64,000 nt of DNA from Apoderus coryli. Taxonomy: Eukaryota > Arthropoda > Insecta > Coleoptera > Attelabidae. The stretch lies in the NCBI GenBank assembly GCA_911728435.2, contig OU452198.1:40205902-40269901 (forward strand), given 5' to 3'. Position 1 is the stretch's first letter, and every line of letters starts with the position of its first letter. A program made the position numbers and the translations under genes. Positions 1 to 11,342 of this stretch are shown here, piece by piece. The notes beneath the pieces are model-generated. The model was given only the letters and a program-made list of their open reading frames with translations. It did no database searches and was not told where the DNA came from.

Positions 1-65
1 TAATTCATCAATGCTTATTATCTCTAGAAGAGCTTCGTACCACAATAGTATATTAAGTATAAAGG

Positions 66-165
66 GCGGTAAAGCATTCGTTGCAGCCCGCCGCTGTATA
101 GACGCACGAGTGAGCGAAGCGAGCGAGGGCAGCTATACAGCGAAGGGCTGCAGCGGCTTTACCGC
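66..165. repeat. GC-rich hairpin
   Basis: Two arms (66-101 and 133-165) are near-perfect reverse complements, from GCGGTAAAGC to GCTGTATAG and back from CTATACAGC to GCTTTACCGC. The spacer holds the repeated word GAGCGAAGCGAGCGAG. It is far more GC-rich than the flanks. It could be the tip of a mobile element or a structured RNA. Confidence 0.7.
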
Positions 166-450
166 GAGTGGTGCTTACAACTTACAACTGCCTCTTTATT
201 TTAATTTAACTTAGAGATATTAAACACAATAAAAAATGATATACAAAATCAAAATAAATAAATAAATAATAAATAACTGTGATTTAGTTTATACAATTAA
301 CTAGTTAGACCATTTTTTCCACAAAATGCTAAGTTTTTCTAAAATAAACACCATGTGGGGGGTCTAACAAAAAGTATGTTTCCAGACTCCAATAAAATAC
401 TCGTTTGATGTATGTGAGATTTCTCTAAAGCTTTTCATTTAATCATTGTT

Positions 451-494
451 CGCCACTGATGATGAGACTCGTCTAGTCTCGAAGCATGCGTGGC
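451..494 (+). ncRNA. Hammerhead-ribozyme-like module, copy A
   Basis: Stem I is GCCA 452-455 / TGGC 491-494. The core CTGATGA is at 456-462, then an extra T. Stem II is GAGAC 464-468 / GTCTC 476-480. GAAG replaces GAAA at 481-484. Stem III GCATGC keeps pairing by a double change from ACATGT. The base before the expected cleavage site is G, so this copy is probably inactive. Confidence 0.6.
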
Positions 495-780
495 TATAAG
501 AAACCAAATTAACGATTATTATATTAAATTTATTTCGTGGAGATTATTTTTCATTATTGAACATGAAGCAAAACTAGAAACTTTATTGTTTTACATTTTA
601 TAAGTTTATTTTTTTGTCTTTATAAGAATAAAATATTTAAATGCAAAGCAAAAGTGAGCACCAGGTTCAATGTATGCCTGTTTTTAAATTTTCGAATCCA
701 GATTAAATGAGGTGTTGTCCTAGAAACATTTCCAGAAATCGTGTAAGCAATTTACATCTAAATCTTAATTACAACTTATC

Positions 781-1360
781 AAGTTTTCTTGGGTATTGGG
801 TATTCTGAATTTTAAATTCTATTGCAACGTTTCGTGCAATATGTCCACCACATCATCAGGCTAAAAAACATAAAACCCCAATAAACTAAAAGTTGTATAA
901 ATAAAAATAAACATTCAGCAAAAGGACGATGACCAAACAGACTAACATAACATTTTAAAATTAGATTACAGTGACCCAGAGTCTAATACTTACCATAGAA
1001 AATCTGGTCAGATTCCTTAAAAATATTTTTAACATTGTTTGCGAACCTATAACAACTGTTATACATTTTCTATGGTAGGTATTAGACTCTGTGTCACTGT
1101 AATCTAATTTTAAAATGTTATGTTAGTCTGTTTGGTCATCGTCCTTTTTTGACTAGATTTTCTATGGTAGGTATTAGACTCTGTGTCACTGTAATCTAAT
1201 TTTAAAATGTTATGTTAGTCTGTTTGGTCATCGTCCTTTTGTTGAATGTTTTTTATTTTTATTTATACAACTTTTAGTTTATTGGGGTTTTATGTTTTTT
1301 TAGCCTGCAATAGAATTTAAAATTCAGAATTACTGAGTTTCATTTAGTCCCAATAACCAA
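781..1360. mobile_element. Foldback element 1 with internal tandem duplication
   Basis: The left arm (about 781-1001) is the reverse complement of the right arm (about 1066-1360). In the right arm an 83-bp unit starting TTTTCTATGGTAGGTATT is present twice (1067-1149 and 1157-1240), while the left arm has one copy. The left arm contains ribozyme-like copy B. The right arm has lost exactly that module. No protein is encoded. Confidence 0.75.
824..863 (-). ncRNA. Hammerhead-ribozyme-like module, copy B
   Basis: On the minus strand the core CTGATGA, an extra T, stem II GTG/CAC with a long loop, and GAAACGTT are visible. Stem I is weak (GC/GC). Stem III is the palindrome ACGT rather than ACATGT. 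It lies in the left arm of foldback element 1. Confidence 0.45.
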
Positions 1361-2780
1361 GAAAAATTGAAATTGAAACAAAGTGGGATGATAGTTTGAT
1401 AATTGACTTAATTATAACATTAAACATAATAATGGTTACCGGAAGAACACAAACAAAAACAACTCGCTAAAGCGCGGTAACCAATAAGCTTAACGTTATT
1501 GGCCTAAGGCCTAAGATGTTAATCATGTAAGTTTTTGTGTGTTTCTGTTCTCTGCGAGGTGCGACGCTATGGTAACAAATTGTCACTTCTGACAGAAATT
1601 GAAAAAGAAGGGGGAGTTGTAATTTCAGTAATGAAAAAATAAAAATCTCATCTCCCAAAATAAATTTTCGTGGATAACCGATTTTTATTTTTTCATTACG
1701 GAGAAATGATATTGTTTAAGATAGTCGTAGAAAAACTCATATCGATGTTGGTATAATAGTCGGACAGATAAATTAAAATTGTTCCTTTTCAGGTATTAAT
1801 GCAACACCAGCACCACCAGAGCAACCATCATCAAAATCCTTAGCGGTAGAGCCAAGGTTTAAAAATGTTATTTAGGTAATTTTTTAGATATGAGTTGTAC
1901 GAGTAACTCCTCTTTTTGTATCAAATCCCAATTTTCTTTTAAATCATTTTATATATTTATTATTATACATAATTTATTGGCATATCAAATCTCTACAGAA
2001 ATTTATATTTCGAAGAACTAATTCCAAAATTCTCTAATTTGTAAGACAAGCATTCCCCAAGAATTTTGTCTTAATTATAACTGCCAGTATATCGGCGAAA
2101 TACCATCTACTATTGCGCAGTGCGCTTTCATGTTTTGCAATTTGGACGGTTTAAATTGGAGTTATCTATTACGAAACGAAATACCACGCATTACCATACT
2201 TAACAATTAAAATATGTCACTGGATGATTATTTTGTTAAGTATGTGCAGTATATTTAAACGAAACGACTAAACAAAAATACAGTACTGCTTTCCATAGCA
2301 GTTGTAGTACCGATATTGCACATAGTATGAGAAGGTATTGAACATGCTGAGGATCACATAATAAAAAAAAATCACACCTAAAATAAATGGACAAATTAAT
2401 AGTAATTTTTATTCAAAGTTACTTTTTTTACTCTTTACACAGTCTGGCTCATTACTAGATTCAACATCAGATTTTGTCTGATATATGGATTAATCTGGTG
2501 AAAAATCGGACTCGTTTGATAAAAGTTCCTCCTATAAACTCTGAAGTTTGCGTTGTTCACTTTCGAACGACATTTTTGAACAATTCACGCGTCTAAAATT
2601 TTAATAAACGCTTAACGTGACTTCCCCGATGATATGTAAGCAACTAAACGTGTAGGTACATGCACGATGCACTTGGCGTCGCTGGTAGGCGAGGTTAATA
2701 ATTTTTAATGAAGTAGTCCATGATACTATGGATTATCAATTTAACGATATGAAATGATACTCTCATTCTTCTTGAAGTGC

Positions 2781-3660
2781 CTATCCTCTGTGGATGTTGG
2801 CTATCACATTGGTCCAAATCACTCTATTCACCGCCGCTCTGAATAGTGCTGTTGACGTCCTTCCGGTCCATGTTCGCAGATTTCGTAGCCATGATATTCG
2901 TCTGCGTCCTGACGTTCGACCCTCTATTTTTCCCTGCAGGATAAGTTGAAGAAGGTGGTAGTTTTCATCTCGCATGACATGCCCAAAGTATTCCATTTTT
3001 CTACGTTTGACATTTGGAAGGAATTCTAGTTGTCCACCGATGCGTTGCAGTACTGTGTCGTTTGATACGTGGTGCACCCATGGGATTCTTAGCCTGCGGC
3101 GATAGCACCACATCTCAAACGCATCTATGCGTTTAGATGAGACATCAGTAAGGGTCCACGCTTCTGCCCCGTATAGGAGGGTTGAGAGTACATAGCGTTT
3201 TGAAATTCTTATTCTGGTATGGATGTTGAGAGATATGCTGCATAGTATGTTACGCATCTTGTTGAATGTACCTCTTGCTTTTTCGATTCGGCATCTTATT
3301 TCTCGAGAGTGATCCCAATCCTTATTCAAGGTACAGCCCAGGTATGTAACTGTCTCGGCTACTGTGAGAGCCACATTGCTGGCGGTGAACTGTAAGTTTG
3401 CAATGGTATTTTTACTGCCAATTAGTATGTGTGTCTTCTTACAGTTTATAATATTCATACACGGTCTATAAGTCTCTGAAGTCCTTCAGCCGTGTCTGCT
3501 ATAAGGGCGGTATGATCAGCATATCTTATGTTGTTTATTATTTCCCCGTTTATTACAACTCCATCCTCCATGTTCTCCAATGGCTCTTTAAATAGGTGTT
3601 CCGAGTATACGTTGAATAGAAGAGGCGACAGTATACAACCTTGGCGCACTCCTCTCCTTA
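2781..3660 (-). pseudogene. RTE-like non-LTR retrotransposon, reverse transcriptase C-terminal part
   Basis: The minus strand encodes RRGVRQGCILSPLLFN, then IRYADHTALIA, then a second overlapping frame (INCKKTHILIG to the characteristic GRRRISWLRNLRTW and VIWTNVIANI). Order and motifs match the thumb and C-terminus of an insect RTE-like reverse transcriptase. The catalytic box reads YADH where YADD is expected, and a frameshift near 3455 splits the frame, so it is dead. The copy is cut off at its 5' side by foldback element 2. Confidence 0.85.
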
Positions 3661-3719
3661 TGTCATTCCTCCACTCAAATTTAGTTTATTAAATTGCAGG
3701 TGATCTTCAACATACAAGA

Positions 3720-3759
3720 GCAAACATGTTTCTATTCTCTAAGGAATCATCTTCAGTGC
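3720..3759 (-). ncRNA. Hammerhead-ribozyme-like module, copy C
   Basis: Minus strand: stem I GCA/TGC, core CTGAAGA plus T, stem II ATTC/GAAT, GAAA, stem III ACATGT, then T at the expected cleavage position. The variable seventh core base is A, which hammerheads allow. It lies in the left arm of foldback element 2. Confidence 0.55.
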
Positions 3760-4318
3760 TAATATTTTAAAACTACATTTCAACGTAGTTAACTAAAAAA
3801 ACGACTTAAGTAATATTATGAATACATAGGTCGAATATTAGGACTTCTAATTTTTTTCCCATTTCTATTTTGGCATCTACACTAGGTAATACAGCCATCT
3901 TTGTAATTCTTGGTCCTACAGTTTAGCGTGGAATCAGAACCACGGCTCTCCACCGCCAGATGTCAGCACCCAGTAGTCAATAACTACTTGGCATAGGTAA
4001 GTCTACGGACTCGGCCGAGAGCACCGTCCACGCGACCAGGTACTTTAATACCATAATCACGTCGATGCGCGCTTGCACATGTGGGTATCTCCCGCCCAAT
4101 CATACCTAATTTGAATATTTATTTTTAATTTATGCAGGTTATAAGTTAGGCAGGTATATTGTGGTCTTACAATCTAGAAGAAAGCGAATTTCTCATTAGT
4201 GATGTTCTATTTTAGTCAGTATAGGTTATGTCCTAATATTTGATCTATGTATTCATAATATTACTTAAGTCATTCTTTTAGTTAATTACGTTGAAATGTA
4301 TACAGTTTTAAAATATTG

Positions 4319-4358
4319 GCACTGAAGATGATGCCTTAGAGAATTGAAACATGGCTGC
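4319..4358 (+). ncRNA. Hammerhead-ribozyme-like module, copy D (decayed)
   Basis: Mirror of copy C in the right arm. Stem I GCA/TGC and CTGAAGA ... GAAAC are kept. Stem II is weakened (GAT/ATT), and stem III reads ACATGG, losing its closing pair. Confidence 0.45.
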
Positions 4359-4916
4359 TTTTGTATGTTGAAGGTCACCTGCAATTTAATAAACTAAATT
4401 TGAGTGGATGAATGACAGTATCATTTCACATCATTAAATAAATAAATGCCCAACCTTTAGAATCGCTTCTATTGCAGTTATATAATATGATTTCTTCTCC
4501 ATTATGATATTTGTTCCTACTACGTTAAGCATGTATTTCGCACGCCGCGCAGTTTAATTTATTTTTCCTACCAAATAGTCAAGAGTTCCAATCTCAAAAT
4601 TGATGTAATGTCAACTTAACTTACCTTTCCGAATCGATTTTCTTAACTATCACCAACGCTAGAACGAAAGTTTATCGAATATATAGACTTTGCTAGAAGT
4701 AAATACAAAATATTAAATAACAAAGAATGTCTGTATATATTTACACAGCAAGGAATTTCTGTTTTAAAGAAAACAAACTCGACACAGATAGAATATTAGC
4801 AATGAAAATTGCTCTTTTAAACAAAACAAACATAATAATAAAAATAATGTAGTGATAAGTAAAACTTCGTCTGCCCCACAAACAATTCTTTTATTTTATT
4901 AATATTGCGTCATAAA

Positions 4917-4956
4917 CCATACATGTTTCGAGACACATTGTTCTCATCATCAGTGG
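4917..4956 (-). ncRNA. Hammerhead-ribozyme-like module, copy E
   Basis: Minus strand: stem I CCA/TGG, CTGATGA plus T, stem II GAGA/TCTC with an 8-nt loop, GAAA, stem III ACATGT, then A at the expected cleavage position. It is identical to copy F in the opposite arm. Confidence 0.6.
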
Positions 4957-5610
4957 TCATTAAAAAGGGGGGAATTTAATACAGAAATTAATATAATATG
5001 CTTGTTCGAATCTGGAATACAATAATAATATCATTATAGGTGTTATGAATTTTGATTTATATTGGACTCACCATTTGTAGAAAAAATATTTTTTTATGAC
5101 AATTTAAACATTAAAATTTTGTAAGTTCATTGGGGAATTACTATTACAACTTTTTTAACTTAGAAACATTATATTGCAGTGCAACTTTAAATTTATATTT
5201 ATTTTTCGCCTTCATCTTGGTTTAAATTTTTAAAATTCACAACGAACTGCGTTCTAACGATAATTATAAAATGGCGAATGTAGTACTCTCGTTGTATATG
5301 AATATAAACTAATAAATGTCATATGACGTAATAAACCAAGATGAAGGCGAAAAATAAATATAAATTTAAAGTTGCACTGCAATATAATGTTTCTAAGTTA
5401 AAAAAGTTGTAATAGTAATTCCCCAAATGAACTTACAAAATTTTAATGTTTAAATTGTCATAAAAAAAATATTTTTTCTACAAATGGTGAGTCCAATATA
5501 AATCAAAATTGATAACACCTATAATGATATTATTATTATTATTATTGTATTCCAGATTCGAACAAACATATTATATTAATTTCTGTATTAATTTCCCCCT
5601 TTTTTAATGA

Positions 5611-5650
5611 CCACTGATGATGAGAACAATGTGTCTCGAAACATGTATGG
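5611..5650 (+). ncRNA. Hammerhead-ribozyme-like module, copy F
   Basis: CCA CTGATGA T GAGA ... TCTC GAAA CATGT A TGG, in the right arm of foldback element 3. All core positions are intact. Confidence 0.6.
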
Positions 5651-5718
5651 TTTATGACGCAATATTAATAAAATAAATGAATTCTTTGTGGAGCAGACGA
5701 AGTTTTACTTATCATTAC

Positions 5719-7529
5719 ATGATACGCATAATGGACTATTTCTATAACATAAAAATAATGAATAAGAAGTGTATTTGAATGTTGATTGCGTCCCCTAGCG
5801 AATGACTGACAAATTTAAAAATAAATTCTAGAATTTTCTTTTGGCCACTTTACTAATAAAAAATTTTATTGCAAGTTTCTACCGTGAGTGGTTCCAAAAA
5901 TACAGCCGCTTCTCTCTTAATTGGTCACCCTGTACAAGAAGTATTCTAGGTTGTGTAAAGTACACAGTGAAGAAGTCTTCACTTACAAAGCAGCAAATCA
6001 GCAGTGATTGACCGATAATAAAACCAATAGACACCTACACGAACTGCTTACAATCTAACCGTGTTTACTGCTGAAATACCGTGCCGGCAGGGTATTATGC
6101 TAAAGAAATTACAAATTGCCGGACGCACGCAAATAATGTGTCTGCATAGACTAAATACCCATAAAGTGAAAAAATTGTTTAGTTTATCTCCATAATATCA
6201 ATAAACTAACAAATTTGCAAAATAACATAGACCCGAGGTTTTTTTTTACATTTTTCTTCATTATTCATATTCTTAGCAGAAAAACATTTAACTGTTGTCT
6301 CTATATCTAAGAGAAAATCCAGGAATGCAATCAACATACGCATGAAATTTTCGGGGTTATGTTTTTTGGCGTAATATTTTGTTGAAAATTGCATACCTCT
6401 ACTTTTCAACCAATAAGATGTCCCACCAAAAAAATTTCCTTTATTTTTCTTGTCTTGGGCTGAGGTTCACAATCGTACACAAAAAATTTTTGGAACTATT
6501 TTTTTTAATAAAAGTTTTATGTCGATTTTTTTTTCAACGTTTGGACAAGACTTAGCTTGTCTTTTTCAATTCACAAACATTTACATTTTCATTTCTTCCC
6601 TTAGTTTTTTTTATGCAAGTATAAGCGAAATCTTGTTCTACATGCTGACTAAATATTTGATAGGATATCCTATCAAATTTCATGTTGACTAGAACACAAT
6701 CGAAACGCTGCAAAAAAAATCGACATGAAAGTTCCGAAGTTTTAATATATATTTCTTGAGATTTGATAGCTACAAATATGTTTCACAATTGATCAAATGT
6801 AATATGTTATAAGGCTTTTAACATAAGTTTGATTTTTTGATACAATAATTTATGTGTATTTAAAAAAAAGTCATTCGTATTTTTGTTAGAAGCTTATATG
6901 TTTAAGTGTAAAACTTTTTTTAAATACTATTTGTATAAATATTAAGAGAGATGGTCAAGAATTGAGTTTTGGTTAGTGTAATTTGACTTACCTATGTTAA
7001 ATACTTCAGAACAATTCCTCCGTGGAAAGCTAATTAATCATAATATTGTATATTTTTTTATTAAATTTCAATGGCGAACGTTATTTTACAAAATCTTTAT
7101 ATTGTCAGGAAAAGTTAATAAAGTAAGTACGTATAAGCAATAAAGAAACAATCATTTTTCTGAAAATGTTAAACTGAAGCACACAAAACTCAATTATTGC
7201 ACATGTTAATTAATACCTATCTACAATTATTTTGTTATTTTATATTGTAGTTTTTGTTTGTTATTTTTTAATCAATTTTCCCCCCAAAAAAAAACTTTAT
7301 CTTATAAATTAATTGAAACTGGTCACCATGCCTTTCTTTAATACTAAGAATATGTTTTACTATATATTTTTTTTTATTTTAACATTTATGTTTATTTTTC
7401 ATCTTTCTTTCGGTAGTTTGTTTTTTTAACAATTTCTATTGTTACATTTTTTAATAACCGGTTATTATTAGCATATTGTTGTTTTTTCTTTTCACTTTTT
7501 ATTAATGACAAATTCTCAATAGTAATATA
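5719..7529. other. Stretch without a recognisable gene
   Basis: AT-rich sequence with homopolymer T runs. Short reading frames (for example 6206-6409 and 6450-6692) are low-complexity and resemble nothing I know. Confidence 0.5.
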
Positions 7530-8769
7530 CAGAGTGAGTCATTAGCATGTCAATCTATCAAAATGCCTTTTGAGGAATTTGTAAAGTGTCATAAACAAAG
7601 GCAAGTTCTATTCTTATTCCAGTAATTTATAAATCTTATCCTGGCGCAAAAGTCCTGTTATGGCTTCATTGATAAATAAAATGTTTTATATTTGTACGTT
7701 TTTATTTTCGTCTTTTTTACATATTTTATGGAAATTCTTAACAATAATCGAACGGCGGCCATTTTTGATTTCAACCTTCACGAGGTGTTCCTAATACATT
7801 TTCCATAACCCTTCAGGCCCCAACTGTTTATGTTTATCCCAAAAATTAGCCTTGGCTTGTGTGGTATTTGGTTTATTAGCATAATTTTTACCTTTTAAGT
7901 AGCCCCGACAATCTGGACATCTGGGGCCTTTAATTTGGTCGAACAGGATGGCCAGTTATTTAAAAATTGCGAGATTAATCGATCTCCAAAAACCTCTTTT
8001 AACGTTGATCAATGTGAGCAGCTTCATTTTGTTGGAATCATGTTTATGGCTTATTTTCGACTTCAGATTGCAACAATTTTCAGTCGTCGCTCGATATTGT
8101 AGGCCGTTTACGTAGAGTACATCCCCTTCTCTTTCAAAGAAATATGACCCTATTCTGTAAGATGTTATAGGGCACCAAACAGTACGTGCTGATTGCATTT
8201 GAACAATTTTAGATTTTAATGAGTTTCTCCGCTCATTATGAGGTTGTAAATAAAATTGTGCGGCGTCCAAATGCGAGAGATCTTGAAGATCATTTGGTTT
8301 CATGTAAATAACTAACTCAATATTATAACAACTTCAGTTGGTGGAAAATTCTTTGTAAGAACCGCCTGGATAGCAGTAATTGTTGACAACGTCAGTTTCA
8401 GTACTTTTCTGAACACTTTCTTGAACGCGGTTAATGTGATCTTAAGTCCGAGTTCAACAGCGTTGTTCGAGTGTGGAAGACAATTGTTGAAAACGTTGGA
8501 CCAATTGTTGTAGTCGATGTCGTGTATCGACGGCAAAATTACTATAAGCGCGCTTAGTCAAATGTCGATTTTCAAAATAAAATTCTAAACTATTTCCTTT
8601 CATACTTAGTGCAGTTACCTATACAAATATCCATCCTAATTGTTCTCTGAGAGACTTCGTGTATTTTATAATTAAAAATTAAAAAGATGGCTAAAAATTT
8701 TAAAAAACAATTTCTCTGTTTGACATTTTCAACTGATCATAGAGCTTTGTCGCAAAATGACTCACCGTG
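7530..8769 (-). mobile_element. Tc1/mariner-type element, decayed
   Basis: TA-flanked ends CAGAGTGAGTCATT (from 7530) and AATGACTCACCGTG (to 8769) are inverted repeats. On the minus strand 8303-7956 encodes a remnant with VWCPITSYRIGSYFFE and YVNGLQYRA, matching the part of mariner-like transposases between the first and second catalytic Asp. The rest is scrambled, so it is non-functional. Confidence 0.7.
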
Positions 8770-11045
8770 TATCTGTAGTAGGCTATAAATGTAAATAGAT
8801 ATTTCACATAAAACCTAAAAAACCATCTGTCATTGTACTTTGATTCTCTAGTTCACCAGACTCATTCGTACGCAATGTGTTTTCTCAGATACCTATATCA
8901 AACATTGTGCCGTAATATTACTTTTACGGCAAATGACCAGGTTTTATGCGAAATTATGTCAATTCCTATGACAACTTATATTATGGAACACCGGTTTACT
9001 ATAAATTTTGTTTGGATAAAATATTTAAGGTTATGTCGAAATAATAGTGAACCTGACAGTGTATTAGGTCACTGGAAGGAGTTAATGAAAATAATGTTTT
9101 CTTTTAATTTATATAGCTGTTCACGTTTAGTTTTCCATTCCAAAATATGTTTTTACTATAATATTTGATGAGATATTACCAGCTCAAATGCAAAGTCATT
9201 TTGTCCCTTGTATAGTTAAATAGCTTGTGCATTGGGGTGATTAATTTTGACACTAGCGGAACACATACTTAATAGGTTTGTTGCAACATGATATGGAATT
9301 GTTAAAAGTTTCTCTATACTATTATGTTCATGCTACATTTAACAGCAAATTCGGTAAATAATCTAGAAAACGAAGATAGGACTCACCAGTTAATCGCAAG
9401 GGCAGAAAATGTGACCCAATAAAATACTCGCCAACAATAATTGCTATCCATATGTTTAAGCAAAACCCATACGTGCGTGGAAGGTCAAAATCGCGTCTTA
9501 TGAGAAACTACCTTCATCAGAGAATAGTATTTAAAAAAGCAGATATTGACACCCAACACATAACTGAACTCCACAAGTTAGTGGAGGGTACAGTGTTGCT
9601 GGATTGGGTGGCATAAAATTCGGGGACTTTGCACATTAAGTCCATAAGGCTGCATTGGAACCGGGGACTTAAGTCGCACGGACCCTTTCCAAAAAAAATA
9701 ACAAAATTCAATATCCTGAACCACGTATTTTAATATCAGTAATACTTCCTTCAAGTGTAGCATTCTCTTGTTTTTGTTATTAAAAAAAAATGTCTGCCCT
9801 TTTTGCGGTTTGATAACTCCGTAAGGCTGAAGTTGACATTTATAAGACGAATAAGAGATATTGTTCGAGAGAACTCGCTTCGAGTCAGTTTATCCTTATT
9901 TTCTGATACCAACTCTATTGCGTCTTTGTCATCTAATATATAATCCTGTTCGTCCCATTCTATCCCTCGTCCTTCTCCGCTTCTAACGGAGGCTTGACTC
10001 GATATCATCATCTGATTTGACTAACTCGTACGCCGGTAAAACTACAGCGAATTCTACTAAAGAGCGCCGAAATACCAATCCTATTGTGAAAGTGATAATA
10101 TGGAATTATCTATATGATATTTTAAAACAAGTAAAAAGGACCTTCTGCTGAAATATCGCCTAGGCAAAAAGAGGAGAGCAACCAATTGGCACCCAGGAGT
10201 ACTGTTCGAGTTGTGAGTGGGCTGGTGAACTACACGTTAGTAGCGAACGGCATATCGGAAACGAACGTACGAAATATTAACAAACCTGTTTTATTGAACT
10301 TACTTTTTCTCTTTTACAAAAGAAACCAATTATGAATGGATCGTGATTATGTCACTGAGTTTTTGGTATTCCACATAAAAAAATCGTAACATCCACTGTA
10401 TCATGAATTCTATTCCCCACATTACTTATCTGTCGAAGTGAATTAATGTAAATTTGACAGCGAAATGTGTGACAGTTAAAACATCAGAAATGTATAACTG
10501 CGCATACTGTACGGCCAGATGAATAATGCTACACACATATAATGCAGGATTACTCAGGTTTTCTAAAAAAATCTCTAAAATGAAGTTATATAGTACTCGA
10601 GACAGTATGTTTGGATTTTTGACATGGCGGAAATCGGGACCGAGTAGCACTGATGACGGTTAGTTTACCAGAAACGATTTCGTCTGCTGCAATGTTCCTG
10701 ATTAATGCCAAAAATTGTGTGTCGAATATATACACAGGAATTATAAATTGATTATGATACATTGTTATTGTCTAGTTTTATTTATTTTACAATTATATTA
10801 AAGAATACAAGATATTTTTTCATGGCACATGCCACGATCAGAATCTTCTAATTTTGAGTTAGTTCAGTGTATTTAAAATTGATTAGGACGAAAATTTTCC
10901 AAAATAATACCTGTATTATGTAGTTATCTGCTCGCGAAGAATACTGAATGTTATACGAACACTACATGATTATCGGCTTTCCTTGGAACTTCCGAAATTT
11001 GTGATAGTAGATTAAACCTCAGCCATCATTTTCAATTGAACGATG
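8770..11045. other. Stretch without a supported gene
   Basis: Contains open frames at 8833-9168 (+) and 10011-9751 (-). The second is acidic and hydrophilic (EWDEQDYILDDKDAIELV) but has no recognised family, splice context or start context. It may be transposon debris. Confidence 0.4.
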
Positions 11046-11046
11046 T

Positions 11047-11342
11047 ACGCTGAAATTTGCCAGCCCCCTTAACTGTTTCATTTTTAAATTTAGAAGAAAC
11101 ATTAAATAATATGAAAGTTCTAGTAAATTTTTTAATTTTTAGTGTCGAGATGGAAAAAACACTACAGCATGGTTGGGCCAAAATGCAGATTACTCAATGT
11201 TTTTTAAAAGACATTATAATAGTGATCACAAAGTCGTATTTAATTAATTCATAGTCTGATATACCAATCTGTCGTGAAAAGGATTTTGGCCATACCATGC
11301 TGTAGTGTTATTTTCGGTCTCGGGGGTGGCAAATTTCAGCGG
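11047..11342. repeat. Small asymmetric foldback
   Basis: Ends CGCTGAAATTTGCCAGCCCC (from about 11047) and its complement (to about 11342) pair. An inner block ACTACAGCATGGTTGGGCCA (near 11160) pairs with a block near 11281-11310. The left arm has about 70 extra bases between its two blocks. Confidence 0.65.

Larger units (their letters stand above)
3661..4417. mobile_element. Foldback element 2 inserted beside the LINE fragment
   Basis: The arms 3661-3844 and 4230-4417 are reverse complements with about 90% agreement by eye, around a 385-bp spacer. Both arms end with the same 20-odd bases (TGTCATTC...CTCAAATTTAG), which on the left side also read as reverse-transcriptase codons (FEWRNDI). 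Each arm contains a ribozyme-like module (copies C and D). The spacer is GC-richer and non-coding. Confidence 0.8.
4849..5718. mobile_element. Foldback element 3, 380-bp arms
   Basis: The arms 4849-5224 and 5332-5718 are reverse complements with few differences, around a 107-bp spacer. Outer ends read GTAGTGATAAGTAAAACTTC and its complement. Each arm holds one ribozyme-like module (copies E and F) about 70 nt from its tip. No open reading frame is present. A transcript through it would fold into a very long double-stranded hairpin. Confidence 0.85.

Noticed and set aside
1792..1862. Plus-strand micro-exon-like segment (GINATPAPPEQPSSKSLAVEP) with acceptor and donor-like ends
   Set aside because: Only about 23 codons, with no partner exon nearby on the plus strand and no recognised protein.
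9751..10011. Acidic 86-aa minus-strand open frame
   Set aside because: No family match, no splice or regulatory context. It may be transposon debris but cannot be supported as a gene.
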